The notes under the pieces were generated by a model that saw only the letters and a program-made list of their open reading frames with translations, was not told where the DNA came from and ran no database searches. The position numbers and the translations under genes are program-made. From contig CALJMC010000160.1 in assembly GCA_937982385.1 (NCBI GenBank), positions 1 to 12,101 on the forward strand: DNA of 12,101 nucleotides. The letters are read 5' to 3'. This document shows, in pieces, positions 1 to 6,565 of the stretch. This stretch comes from an uncultured Rickettsiales bacterium (GTDB taxonomy: Bacteria; Pseudomonadota; Alphaproteobacteria; Rickettsiales; UBA998). Position 1 is the first letter of the stretch, and each line of letters opens with the position of its first letter.

Positions 1-535
1 CAAAGCCTTTATCATTGACCATAAATACTTCTTTGACGCCTTGCTCCACCCCTTGTTGGTTTGCCAAAACATTCGGCAACAGCGAAATCGATTTCACATC
101 GCAATGCTGCCAACGTAAATCTGGTACCGACACCACACGCACCCCCTCTTCAACATCTTTAGTGGAGGGTTGCTTAGCAGGAAACACTGCCATTGTCATT
201 ACAGGCTTCACCTCAGGGTTAGGGAATGGATGACCACGCTTGGCGACACCACGGGTAATTTGCACATAAATGCTACCATTTTTATAGGCATTCTTGCGGA
301 TAACCTCACGCATCAATAGTTTGAGCGCTGCATCTGTTATGGTGACGTTTATCTTCAGAATATCCAGCGAACGACGCAAACGCTCAATATGTTTCTGCTC
401 ATCCAAAAATCGATGATTAAAGAATACGATCACCTCATAGACACCATCAGACAGCTGATAACCCCTATCCCACATCGATATCATCGCATGTTGGGCAGGC
501 ACATAGCTACCATCGACATAACAAATTCTAGACAT
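1..535 (-). CDS. dat: D-amino acid (D-alanine) aminotransferase, 3' end off the window
   Basis: Class IV (branched-chain/D-amino acid type) PLP aminotransferase. It would interconvert D-alanine plus 2-oxoglutarate with pyruvate plus D-glutamate, supplying D-amino acids for peptidoglycan in the cytoplasm. The 178 visible residues follow Bacillus-type DAAT closely. DRGYQLSDGVYEV lies at about 23-35, the TRG..RGHPFP segment with Arg95, Arg100 and His102 at about 94-105, and RWQHCDVKSISLL at about 141-153, where Lys148 is the expected Schiff-base lysine. About 110 C-terminal residues are missing beyond the left edge. The start is ATG at 533-535, preceded by AAGGA six bases upstream; a second ATG at 538-540 is in another frame. 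The gene follows the receiver-phosphatase gene on the same strand after 65 bases and may share its transcript. The family assignment is firm; D- rather than branched-chain specificity is inferred from the DAAT-like motifs. Confidence 0.92.
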   Translation of the reverse strand, partial: MSRICYVDGSYVPAQHAMISMWDRGYQLSDGVYEVIVFFNHRFLDEQKHIERLRRSLDILKINVTITDAALKLLMREVIRKNAYKNGSIYVQITRGVAKRGHPFPNPEVKPVMTMAVFPAKQPSTKDVEEGVRVVSVPDLRWQHCDVKSISLLPNVLANQQGVEQGVKEVFMVNDKGF

Positions 536-586
536 CGCATTTCCTTATCTTGATTCCAACATAAGGCATTATAACAACGAGGAAAG

Positions 587-607
587 CGTATAGCAAATGG
601 CTATGCG
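587..607 (-). other. Short hairpin at the end of the receiver-phosphatase gene
   Basis: An 8-bp stem (587-594 with 600-607, one G-U pair) and a 5-base loop span the phosphatase stop codon. On the minus strand only a short T-rich stretch (CTTTCC) follows, so it is a weak terminator at best. It could reduce read-through into the aminotransferase gene or protect the upstream message from 3' decay. The stem is seen in the sequence; the function is not established. Confidence 0.3.
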
Positions 608-1827
608 GGTTTACGCCATTCTTCAGCATGAGATACGACAGCGAGGGTTAAATCATCCTCAATCAGGATACCCGCCGTATGTTCATAAAGCCGACGCAGC
701 AATGACTGACACATCAAGTCTGGCTCAACAACCCCACATTCACCATTTTCAACTGAGGTCCCCATTCGCTTCGCCTGCATTTTACTGCAATAATGCATCA
801 GATCATCTTCATCGAAGAACTCACCTTGTGCATTATAGGACTCAATTAACGCGTCACTATACAATATCAAGGCATCCCCTTTCATAAAGGGCATTGTCTT
901 GGTTTCATAGATTACATCGGGAAAGACGCCAAGTGGCAGACCTGAACCATCAATCATATGTACTGGCTCGCCAGACGCAGGCATACGCACAGGACTCGTG
1001 CTAGCCGCCGTGGCATAATGAATTTCTTCTGTGTCACTATCAATCACCGCATAGAACATCGTCGCAAAATTTCCACTTTGCAACAAACTATGTAACCGTT
1101 GATTAAGCTTGGTCAAATACGCTCCAGGATTCGCCTCGGGGAAAAATTCGGTGTTCAACATCGCATGTAGCCTAAACGTATTGAGCGCCGCCTTAATGCC
1201 ATGCCCTGTAAAATCCACCAGATAGACCGCAAGCTGATGCTCATTCAACGCGGCACAGCTCCAAAAATCACCACTAAGCTCAGACGAACCTTCAAAATGC
1301 GCAGCAATGTGAAAGGGCAGATGCTTGCGAATATCTGTCAAATCACTCTCGGAGGGCAGCAACCCATATTGCATGGATTGGGCAGTGGCAAGCTCCAGTT
1401 CCATACGCTCATTATGCGCACGCAAGTTAGAGAGCAACGACTTATTCTGCAAATGAATGAGCGTGCGTGCAATCAACTCTGCCGCATTAATCGGCTTATG
1501 CACCACATCTGTTGCACCCACCGCAAAGGCATGTGCACGCCGCGCGGGATCATCAATACCTGTTTGAATAATGACGGGAGTAGAGGCAAACTCTTTATTA
1601 TTGCGTAAATGTTTACAGAACTCATAACCATCCATCACAGGCATCATTAGATCAGAAATAATGAGGTCAGGTTGATAGCGCAGCGACATCTCCATACCCT
1701 CCTCGCCATTTTCGGCATGCAAAACATTATCAATGCCATGGTCTTGCAGCATATGCGTCACCACATCACGACTAAAGCGCGAGTCATCAATGACCAAAAC
1801 ACAAGCACTCAAATACTGAGAAGACAT
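601..1827 (-). CDS. Response regulator with PP2C (SpoIIE/RsbU-type) phosphatase output
   Basis: A 408-residue cytoplasmic two-domain protein. Residues about 8-125 form a CheY-like receiver: acidic pair Asp14-Asp15, phosphoacceptor Asp59 in IISDLMMP, Thr89 and Lys111 in VVHKPI. A linker helix (about 126-160) leads to a SpoIIE/RsbU PP2C domain (about 165-400). Its metal-binding acidic residues are visible: SGDFW with Asp187, VDFTGHG with Asp205, YSDALIE with Asp325 and EDDLTLAVV with Asp391-Asp392. In this family a phosphorylated receiver controls dephosphorylation of a serine on a STAS protein, which frees or occupies an anti-sigma kinase. The gene just upstream, 14 bases away, encodes such a STAS protein, the likely substrate. 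The start ATG has AGGAAA about six bases upstream. No HATPase kinase domain is fused, unlike HsbR-type proteins. Domain calls are firm; the partner and regulon are inferred. Confidence 0.93.
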   Translation of the reverse strand: MSSQYLSACVLVIDDSRFSRDVVTHMLQDHGIDNVLHAENGEEGMEMSLRYQPDLIISDLMMPVMDGYEFCKHLRNNKEFASTPVIIQTGIDDPARRAHAFAVGATDVVHKPINAAELIARTLIHLQNKSLLSNLRAHNERMELELATAQSMQYGLLPSESDLTDIRKHLPFHIAAHFEGSSELSGDFWSCAALNEHQLAVYLVDFTGHGIKAALNTFRLHAMLNTEFFPEANPGAYLTKLNQRLHSLLQSGNFATMFYAVIDSDTEEIHYATAASTSPVRMPASGEPVHMIDGSGLPLGVFPDVIYETKTMPFMKGDALILYSDALIESYNAQGEFFDEDDLMHYCSKMQAKRMGTSVENGECGVVEPDLMCQSLLRRLYEHTAGILIEDDLTLAVVSHAEEWRKPA

Positions 1828-1841
1828 AGAGATTTCCTATA

Positions 1842-2138
1842 CTAGGCTACGACGTTAAAAACTTCAGTCAACTTTGCGACATGGAGCATGCGTTCCACTT
1901 GCCCTTGCGGCGCGATAAGGGACACATCAGACACACTTCTTTCACGCAGCATCAACAGCATTCCCAGACCCGATGAATCAATGAATTCCAGCTCACTTAA
2001 AAAGATTTTCACTTCCTTCAACCCACTCGATGCCGCGGCATCGAGCACTTGCTGAAAATAATCATAATCGGAAAAAGTACATTTCCCAGACATAGTGACA
2101 TTGAGTATCGTCCCCACCGTATTTATCGAACATTCCAT
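1842..2138 (-). CDS. STAS-domain anti-sigma factor antagonist
   Basis: A 98-residue single-domain STAS protein like SpoIIAA/RsbV. The signature FIDSSGLGML at about 52-61 contains Ser55/Ser56, the position that is phosphorylated by the partner kinase in this family. Unphosphorylated STAS proteins bind the anti-sigma kinase or another partner; the adjacent receiver-PP2C protein probably removes the phosphate. The start is chosen from AGGAG placed eight bases before the ATG. It is the first gene of the minus-strand unit STAS / receiver-phosphatase / aminotransferase. The sigma factor or other target is not in the window, so the regulated process is unknown. Confidence 0.92.
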   Translation of the reverse strand: MECSINTVGTILNVTMSGKCTFSDYDYFQQVLDAAASSGLKEVKIFLSELEFIDSSGLGMLLMLRERSVSDVSLIAPQGQVERMLHVAKLTEVFNVVA

Positions 2139-2430
2139 AGAACTCGCTCCTATCGCAGCTTAAAAGTTAGCGAGACAATACTCTTTGCCGCACTGCTTTT
2201 GAACCACAATAACTTGGACAGTGTCGTGTTGGAACAATAGCCCGCGCATTGGAGACTTGCTCGATGGATAAATCAGGTGTAGAGTTTTCGCATAGTAGAG
2301 TGGTTCTCCTTTGAAACCATACACAACTTAAACCGCTAAGCCTTACAACTGTAAGGCCGCCGACCGTTCGGCGGATTAAAATTTGTAAGATTTTAATCTT
2401 AAACACTATATCTACAAGAGAGAGTTTATT
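2139..2430. other. Divergent intergenic region, 292 bp
   Basis: This gap separates the STAS gene (minus) from the OmpA-like gene (plus) and must hold promoters in both directions. I see no tRNA and no convincing larger gene. It contains the hairpin cluster at 2341-2401 and, on the plus strand, a 16-codon reading frame at 2264-2314 (ATG to TGA) with a plausible ribosome site (TTGGAG, nine bases upstream). Candidate plus-strand promoter elements next to the gene are TTGTAA (2383-2388) and TATATC (2407-2412), 18 bases apart. They overlap the third hairpin and would leave almost no leader before the GAGAGAG site, so they are doubtful. Confidence 0.5.
2341..2401 (+). promoter_or_regulatory. Three abutting inverted repeats with alternative pairings, possible RNA switch or operator cluster
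   Basis: Three perfect stems sit end to end. Hairpin 1 is CCTTAC/GTAAGG (2341-2346 with 2351-2356). Hairpin 2 is CCGCCGA/TCGGCGG (2357-2363 with 2368-2374). Hairpin 3 is GATTAAAAT/ATTTTAATC (2374-2382 with 2390-2398). The entire 7-base loop of hairpin 3 (TTGTAAG, 2383-2389) is the exact complement of CTTACAA (2342-2348) in hairpin 1, allowing a loop contact or a competing long-range stem around hairpin 2. TAAGATT (2386-2392) can also pair with AATCTTA (2395-2401). The block ends about 30 bases before the ATG of the OmpA-like gene. A cis-regulatory leader is inferred; it matches no riboswitch class I recognise. Confidence 0.5.
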
Positions 2431-2844
2431 ATGCGTTCACTTTTTATTCTTCCCTGCCTACTTGCCGCAACAATGATGGCAGTGCCAGAAAGCGCCACAT
2501 CTGCATCACCACTGAGCATGGTGCAAGTCAGCAGCGCTGCAGCAGATATTCCATTGGTGGTTATCCGCTTTAATCAACGAAACGTGCGCTATAGCAAACA
2601 ACTCTATACTGCCATCTCACGCGCGGTTGAAATTAAGCCATCTGTAAGTTTTGAATTGGTGTCATATATTCCAGCCACTCACAATCAAGGACTGAATATG
2701 AAGCATCAACAACGTGCCGCATCAGAAGTGGCGGGTATTATGAAAACACTAACGAGCATGGGCATTCCTTCCAGCCGCATCAAACATTCCAAACAGCCTG
2801 ATGGTGACATCAAATTCCACGAATCACATCTCTATGTCTACTAA
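2431..2844 (+). CDS. Small exported protein with degenerate OmpA-like domain
   Basis: A 137-residue protein with a Sec-type signal peptide (about 1-25, ending ATSA) and no further membrane segment. From residue 40 on, the predicted order is strand (PLVVIRF), helix, strand (VSFELVSYIP), helix, strand, as in OmpA C-terminal domains. The segment NQGL at 85-88, then QQRAASEV with Arg95, then GIPSSRI at 111-117 matches the NQGL/ERRA/GIP part of the E. coli OmpA domain. The Asp of the usual G-x-T-D motif is missing (SYIPAT instead), so diaminopimelate binding is doubtful although the Arg is kept. The start ATG follows GAGAGAG six bases upstream. It is a single-gene unit ending at a strong terminator and reading away from the STAS operon. 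A periplasmic, possibly envelope-associated, role is inferred. Confidence 0.75.
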   Translation: MRSLFILPCLLAATMMAVPESATSASPLSMVQVSSAAADIPLVVIRFNQRNVRYSKQLYTAISRAVEIKPSVSFELVSYIPATHNQGLNMKHQQRAASEVAGIMKTLTSMGIPSSRIKHSKQPDGDIKFHESHLYVY

Positions 2845-2869
2845 ATAGAGCCCTCTAAATTTAACACAC

Positions 2870-2906
2870 AAAAAACGCCGCCTCTTATGCAGAGAGCGGC
2901 GTTTTT
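2870..2906. terminator. Bidirectional intrinsic terminator
   Basis: A GC-rich stem (2876-2885 with 2891-2901, one bulged A at 2895, 5-base loop) is flanked by six A on the left and five T on the right. It can therefore end transcription of the OmpA-like gene on the plus strand and of rpmJ on the minus strand, which converge here. Confidence 0.9.
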
Positions 2907-2929
2907 ATTGTATTATCTTCAGGATCAGA

Positions 2930-3055
2930 TCAACCCTGGCGCGCTTTGAAACGCGGATTCATTTTATTAATCACGTAAATACGACCTTTACGGCGTACAA
3001 CACGGCAATTCTTATCGCGATTTTTTGCTGACTTGAGTGAACTCAATACTTTCAT
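2930..3055 (-). CDS. rpmJ: 50S ribosomal protein L36
   Basis: A 41-residue, very basic protein of the large ribosomal subunit. It begins MKVLSSLKSAKNRD and contains CRVVRRKGRIYVINKMNPRFKARQG-type L36 sequence. It keeps only the single Cys at 17 and lacks the four-ligand zinc ribbon (C+/C- types are both known; this is the zinc-free kind common in Alphaproteobacteria). The start ATG has AGGAG about seven bases upstream. It lies 40 bases downstream of the glycosyltransferase gene on the same strand and stops at the shared terminator. A candidate promoter of its own lies at 3085-3113, so the linkage to the polysaccharide genes may be accidental. Confidence 0.96.
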   Translation of the reverse strand: MKVLSSLKSAKNRDKNCRVVRRKGRIYVINKMNPRFKARQG

Positions 3056-3084
3056 AGTCTTATCTCCTATATTTTAGGTTGTCT

Positions 3085-3113
3085 TTGTTACCGCCTCACC
3101 CACCATGAGTCAA
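3085..3113 (-). promoter_or_regulatory. Candidate promoter for rpmJ
   Basis: On the minus strand TTGACT (3108-3113) and TAACAA (3085-3090) are separated by 17 bases and lie 30-58 bases before the rpmJ start. The -35 match is good and the -10 match weak. It overlaps the end of the glycosyltransferase gene. Confidence 0.4.
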
Positions 3114-4994
3114 GCAGAAACTTTTGTTTTTTACCTGCTGACCACTAGTAACCGGCAACTGATTACTTCTGTTATGCGGCGTCTTGCGCCAACGATAGGG
3201 ACTTACCACCAATTCCCATATTGCTATCACACAGGCCCCAATATGCAAAAACCAATAGAAAGGATAGGCAAGCACAGCGTCAAGCATATACTTCCACCTC
3301 ATTGTGCGAACTATCACCGCCGCCATCACCCATTGAATGGTAACCCCCACCAACAAGACTATAAAACAGCTCGTTATCAACCAATGGGGTAAGCTCACAG
3401 GCAATTCAAGCCCCATGATATAAGCGATGGACAGCCCCCATAAGAACGGCGAGGCTAGATACACCAATGACGCGCCACCAAGGAATGTTTGCAAGCCCCA
3501 AAATTTCCAAAACCCATAATGCTGTATCAACTCAGAAGGAGTACGCAAATACACCATCCATGTTTGCAGATAGCCTTTTATCCAACGTGAACGCTGCACC
3601 ATCCACACACCAAGTGTAACGGGCGCCTCTTCCATCGTGTCCGAATTGAGCGGCAAGGTCTGGTATCCCTCAACTGCCAGACGAATCCCTAAATCAGCAT
3701 CCTCTGTCACATTATAGGGATCCCAACTGCCTGCCTGTATCAAAGCATCGCGCGACAGATGATTACTCGTGCCCCCGAGCAAAATCGGAATACCGAGTAC
3801 ACTCAACCCCCTATGCATAAACTCAAACAACGCCGCATACTCAAGTGAAAATAGTTTAGTAAGTATATTCTCGGAGCGGTTATAATAGTTCAGTCGCGCC
3901 TGTACGCATGCCAAAGGGTGCGTGGTGTTAAACGACATCGCGCGGAACATCCCCACTGACTTTTTGAGCTGAGCAACATCCGGAATATCCTCTGCATCAT
4001 AAACCACCACATATTCACCACGCGCAAAATGCATCGCAAAATTGCAAGCCTTCGGTTTGGTGCGCGGCAGAGAATACGGCACACGAATCATTTCAAACAT
4101 CGCCTCTGGTTTGGCATGCTTAATGGCAGCGATAGTCTCATCATCATCCGCCTCAACAATGAGCTTAATATCCAATTTTGAGCGCGGATACTCCATTGCT
4201 CTGAGTGCACCAATAATTTGCGGCACTGTAGCTGCCTCCTGATACATCGGAATCAACAAGGTATAAATAGGGAGCTCTTTGTCAGAGTACGTCTCCGCCA
4301 GATGCGCGGCACTCTCGGGCGCTTTGTAAAAAAGGCTTGCGATAAAGAGAACAATCTTCAAGCCCAACGTTGCAATGTAAAACACATTCAGTGCCACGAC
4401 TACCGTCACCAACGCAGTGTCCGCCCAAAGCAGTAATGAGGCAAGGATGGTGGCAAAGGCAATGGGTTTGGTCATGCGCGACGTCACCCGATAGCGCGCA
4501 GAACGCATCGGACGCTCCCGAAAGAGCTGTTCACGCGCGGCCTCATCCAACGTTGCGCCTAGCACACGTTTCACTGTCCATAGAATATCATAAGGTGACG
4601 TCAACATCAGAACAACCGACTGCCCATACTCCTTCTCTAAATCTTCCTTGAGTGCATGGGTAATAGCAATCGCGGCAATTAATAATGTACCACCCTCCAA
4701 CGCGATAGGAAGATAACCACGTGTCACATAGTCATTGCTATAAGCCGCCGAAAGCAGCGAGGCATCAATCGGGTGGGTTATCAGGTCAAGATAGGGAACC
4801 TCATCACGCTCAGCCATCGCCTGTTGCATAGGTTGCGGGGCCATCGCACCTTGGTGCAGCAAAATCCTACCCAATGGCTGCTGCGTAGTTTCATGCTCGA
4901 GCAAAGCCGCATCTAATTGCAGCGCGCTAATCAACCCACGACGCAGGAGATAATCTCCCATCCGTTCAGGTTCACCCTTTAGAATCGGCGCCAT
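3096..4994 (-). CDS. Membrane GT2 glycosyltransferase with N-terminal MshEN (c-di-GMP-binding type) domain
   Basis: A 632-residue inner-membrane protein. Residues 11-63 hold two 24-residue MshEN motifs separated by five residues, followed by a GspE-N-like region to about 146. MshEN domains of this spacing bind c-di-GMP. Two membrane helices (about 177-222) precede a cytosolic GT2 domain of cellulose-synthase type: EADDDE at 281-286, DAED at 333-336, TEDADLG at 430-436 and the QRSRW acceptor motif at 467-471. About four more membrane helices follow (500-597). It probably polymerises a sugar from a nucleotide donor and passes it across the membrane when c-di-GMP binds; the sugar is unknown. The first ATG, with GGAAAG seven bases upstream, is preferred over Met12 because it keeps Arg11 of the first motif. 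It overlaps the upstream barrel gene by 16 bases. NfrB of E. coli has the same two modules in the opposite order. Confidence 0.9.
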   Translation of the reverse strand: MAPILKGEPERMGDYLLRRGLISALQLDAALLEHETTQQPLGRILLHQGAMAPQPMQQAMAERDEVPYLDLITHPIDASLLSAAYSNDYVTRGYLPIALEGGTLLIAAIAITHALKEDLEKEYGQSVVLMLTSPYDILWTVKRVLGATLDEAAREQLFRERPMRSARYRVTSRMTKPIAFATILASLLLWADTALVTVVVALNVFYIATLGLKIVLFIASLFYKAPESAAHLAETYSDKELPIYTLLIPMYQEAATVPQIIGALRAMEYPRSKLDIKLIVEADDDETIAAIKHAKPEAMFEMIRVPYSLPRTKPKACNFAMHFARGEYVVVYDAEDIPDVAQLKKSVGMFRAMSFNTTHPLACVQARLNYYNRSENILTKLFSLEYAALFEFMHRGLSVLGIPILLGGTSNHLSRDALIQAGSWDPYNVTEDADLGIRLAVEGYQTLPLNSDTMEEAPVTLGVWMVQRSRWIKGYLQTWMVYLRTPSELIQHYGFWKFWGLQTFLGGASLVYLASPFLWGLSIAYIMGLELPVSLPHWLITSCFIVLLVGVTIQWVMAAVIVRTMRWKYMLDAVLAYPFYWFLHIGACVIAIWELVVSPYRWRKTPHNRSNQLPVTSGQQVKNKSFCLTHGG

Positions 4995-5812
4995 ATTGCG
5001 ACTTTCCCTGTATAGCCCGCACCTGTTGCGCGTGTATAGAATGGTGCAGTGCCGCCAATCTGCAAACTATAAGCCTCTGTCATACGCCATAAGAGTGACA
5101 GACTCGCCTTCGCTTGTTTATAGTCATTCTGTCCTGCGACGTCCAAACGACTATTCCTGAGCTGGCCTGATGCGAGGGTCGTCCAATCCAATTCAGGCAT
5201 CACCTCAACCTTCTCATGTACTTTAAATCCTGCAACCATATGCAACACCCATTGATTAGACGCACTACCAGCACGCTTACGATACGCTGCACTGCCTGAT
5301 ACATAATGACGACGTCCCCATAACGGAAAACGATAACCACCCTCCAAGCCAATCTCACCATCACCATCTACTCTGAAGTTAGCAATCGCACTATTCTGAG
5401 AATGTTGTTCAGGAAATGCATAAAGCAGGCGGCCCGACAACACACCATCCTCGAAGGTTTTAATAGGCAGGCGCGCGCCAATATCGAGCGACACAGTTCT
5501 AACATCATACTCACTATCACGAAATGCAGAACGCACCTGTGAGCGTTCAATCGCTGAAGAGGACAAAAGTGTAATCCACTCTCTCCAACCATGCTCAGAA
5601 TAAAGCTGCGCTGACCATTTCTCAAACCGACCATTCGTAGGTTGTTTGTCGCCTAGGTGATCATACGAGTCATTCGTCGAAAAATAAGAGATATCATAAA
5701 TATCAATCTTCTTGCCCTTCGGCTGCAACCAGCCCTCAGCTGAAGCGTGCAGCGGAACAATGAGCACACAAGCACTCGCACAAAAAAAGCGGAGCAGCAT
5801 TTTTTTCCGCAT
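4979..5812 (-). CDS. Putative outer-membrane beta-barrel protein, partner of the glycosyltransferase
   Basis: A 277-residue protein with a clear signal peptide (about 1-25: basic start MRKK, hydrophobic stretch, ASA cleavage site before EGW). The mature part of about 252 residues alternates polar and hydrophobic residues with many aromatics and ends in Phe (VAIWRRF), as outer-membrane barrels do. I do not recognise the family; it is far shorter than NfrA or BcsC and has no TPR repeats. The open frame extends upstream to a TTG at 5873-5875. I place the start at ATG 5810-5812 because a strong promoter (5856-5885) lies inside the longer frame and the signal peptide fits best there; ATG 5828-5830 remains possible. 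The ribosome site (ACAGG) is poor. The 16-base overlap with the downstream glycosyltransferase suggests coupled translation, so an export pore or anchor for the glycan is inferred. Confidence 0.72.
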   Translation of the reverse strand: MRKKMLLRFFCASACVLIVPLHASAEGWLQPKGKKIDIYDISYFSTNDSYDHLGDKQPTNGRFEKWSAQLYSEHGWREWITLLSSSAIERSQVRSAFRDSEYDVRTVSLDIGARLPIKTFEDGVLSGRLLYAFPEQHSQNSAIANFRVDGDGEIGLEGGYRFPLWGRRHYVSGSAAYRKRAGSASNQWVLHMVAGFKVHEKVEVMPELDWTTLASGQLRNSRLDVAGQNDYKQAKASLSLLWRMTEAYSLQIGGTAPFYTRATGAGYTGKVAIWRRF

Positions 5813-5836
5813 ATAAGAAAAACCTGTCATGACATA

Positions 5837-5854
5837 CATCCATTTTGATGGATG
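5837..5854. repeat. Palindrome over the expected transcription start, possible operator
   Basis: CATCCAT and ATGGATG form a perfect 7-bp inverted repeat around TTTG. It begins one base after the -10 element of the barrel promoter and covers the predicted start of transcription. An RNA hairpin would be cut by that start, so a DNA-binding site for a dimeric regulator is more likely. The repeat is seen; the function is inferred. Confidence 0.4.
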
Positions 5855-5855
5855 C

Positions 5856-5885
5856 ATTATAATCATAAATGACAACAGGATACAA
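5856..5885 (-). promoter_or_regulatory. Sigma70-type promoter of the barrel / glycosyltransferase pair
   Basis: On the minus strand TTGTAT (5880-5885) and a perfect TATAAT (5856-5861) are 18 bases apart. Transcription would begin near 5849, about 37 bases before the chosen ATG. Since ATTATAAT is itself a palindrome, the -10 element reads on both strands. Confidence 0.65.
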
Positions 5886-6063
5886 CCAAAAGATGCGGCA
5901 AAAAAGGACGGGAATGAGGCATCACATAGCTACTAAAAAACTGATGAATTCACGGAAGCACAAGGAGCAAGACGCGCTGAAACATCAGCCTACACCACAC
6001 ATGTAAGTTGTGAGCACCGCAAGGATGTTGAAATTTTTAAACGAAATGAATAAGAGCGAAAGT
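5886..6063. other. Intergenic region after the atp genes
   Basis: About 180 bases between the barrel promoter and the stop codon of the b subunit. No convincing intrinsic terminator for the atp genes is seen; the nearest candidate on the minus strand is a loose CTGATG/CATCAG pairing about 40 bases apart followed by six T (5935-5940). A 37-codon plus-strand frame at 5893-6006 rich in Lys, Arg and His is present but lacks a good ribosome site, so I do not call it a gene. Confidence 0.4.
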
Positions 6064-6555
6064 CTAATGTACGAGATTACTAATATCTTTTGCAGCCAAG
6101 GCCACCAGATTATCATCAACTGCTTTACGTGCATCATCAGACAACACACTGCGAGACGCTTCCATTGCCACTGCAACGAGATTTTGCTGAACAGATTCAA
6201 TTGCGCGCTGCTCTTCTTTAGCAATGCGTTCTTCTGCTTGCTCAATACGTTTTTCAAGTGCGAGTTTAAGACTTTTTTTCGCATCTATTTGCATCGTAGC
6301 CACAGACTCTTTTGCATCAGATAGAATAGCTGCAGACTCTAGCTCGATTTCTTTATGTTTTTTCTGATAAGAAGCAAGCGTCGCTTGTGCTTCTTCACGC
6401 AAACGTGTGGCTTCGGACAATTCTTTCTCAATCGCTTCTGCGCGCCCATCAAGACCAGTGCCGAGCATGCGCCCAACAGGTTTCCATACCAAGGCAATGA
6501 ATGAGAAAACCGCGACGCCAACCCAAAATGTAGAACTTCCTAAAAGTGATTCCAT
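6064..6555 (-). CDS. atpF: ATP synthase F0 subunit b
   Basis: A 163-residue peripheral-stalk subunit. One N-terminal membrane helix (about 9-25, ending VWKPVGRML) is followed by a long charged coiled coil that would reach the F1 head and bind subunit delta. Length is normal for the family. I use ATG 6553-6555 rather than the in-frame TTG just before it because AGGGG sits seven to eight bases upstream of the ATG. The start is 10 bases after the b' stop, so the two stalk subunits are almost certainly co-translated. It is the last gene of the F0 cluster; alpha, beta, gamma, delta and epsilon are not in the window. Confidence 0.93.
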   Translation of the reverse strand: MESLLGSSTFWVGVAVFSFIALVWKPVGRMLGTGLDGRAEAIEKELSEATRLREEAQATLASYQKKHKEIELESAAILSDAKESVATMQIDAKKSLKLALEKRIEQAEERIAKEEQRAIESVQQNLVAVAMEASRSVLSDDARKAVDDNLVALAAKDISNLVH

Positions 6556-6565
6556 CAATCAGCCC

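Noticed and set aside
2291..2312. Strong minus-strand ribosome-site-like AAAGGAG before an ATG
   Set aside because: The spacing is about 12 bases and the frame ends after six codons, so it is probably chance.
2167..2406. 79-codon minus-strand frame across the divergent intergenic region
   Set aside because: It covers the hairpin cluster, has no recognisable domain and has Arg/Cys/Ser-rich composition unlike the neighbouring genes.
2139..2430. tRNA or known small RNA in the gap
   Set aside because: No cloverleaf, T-arm or anticodon arrangement could be made; the hairpins lack a following T run, so a classic terminated small RNA is also not supported.
5893..6006. 37-codon basic plus-strand frame beside the palindromic -10 box
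   Set aside because: There is no ribosome site at a proper distance, no -35 element on the plus strand, and no similarity I recognise.
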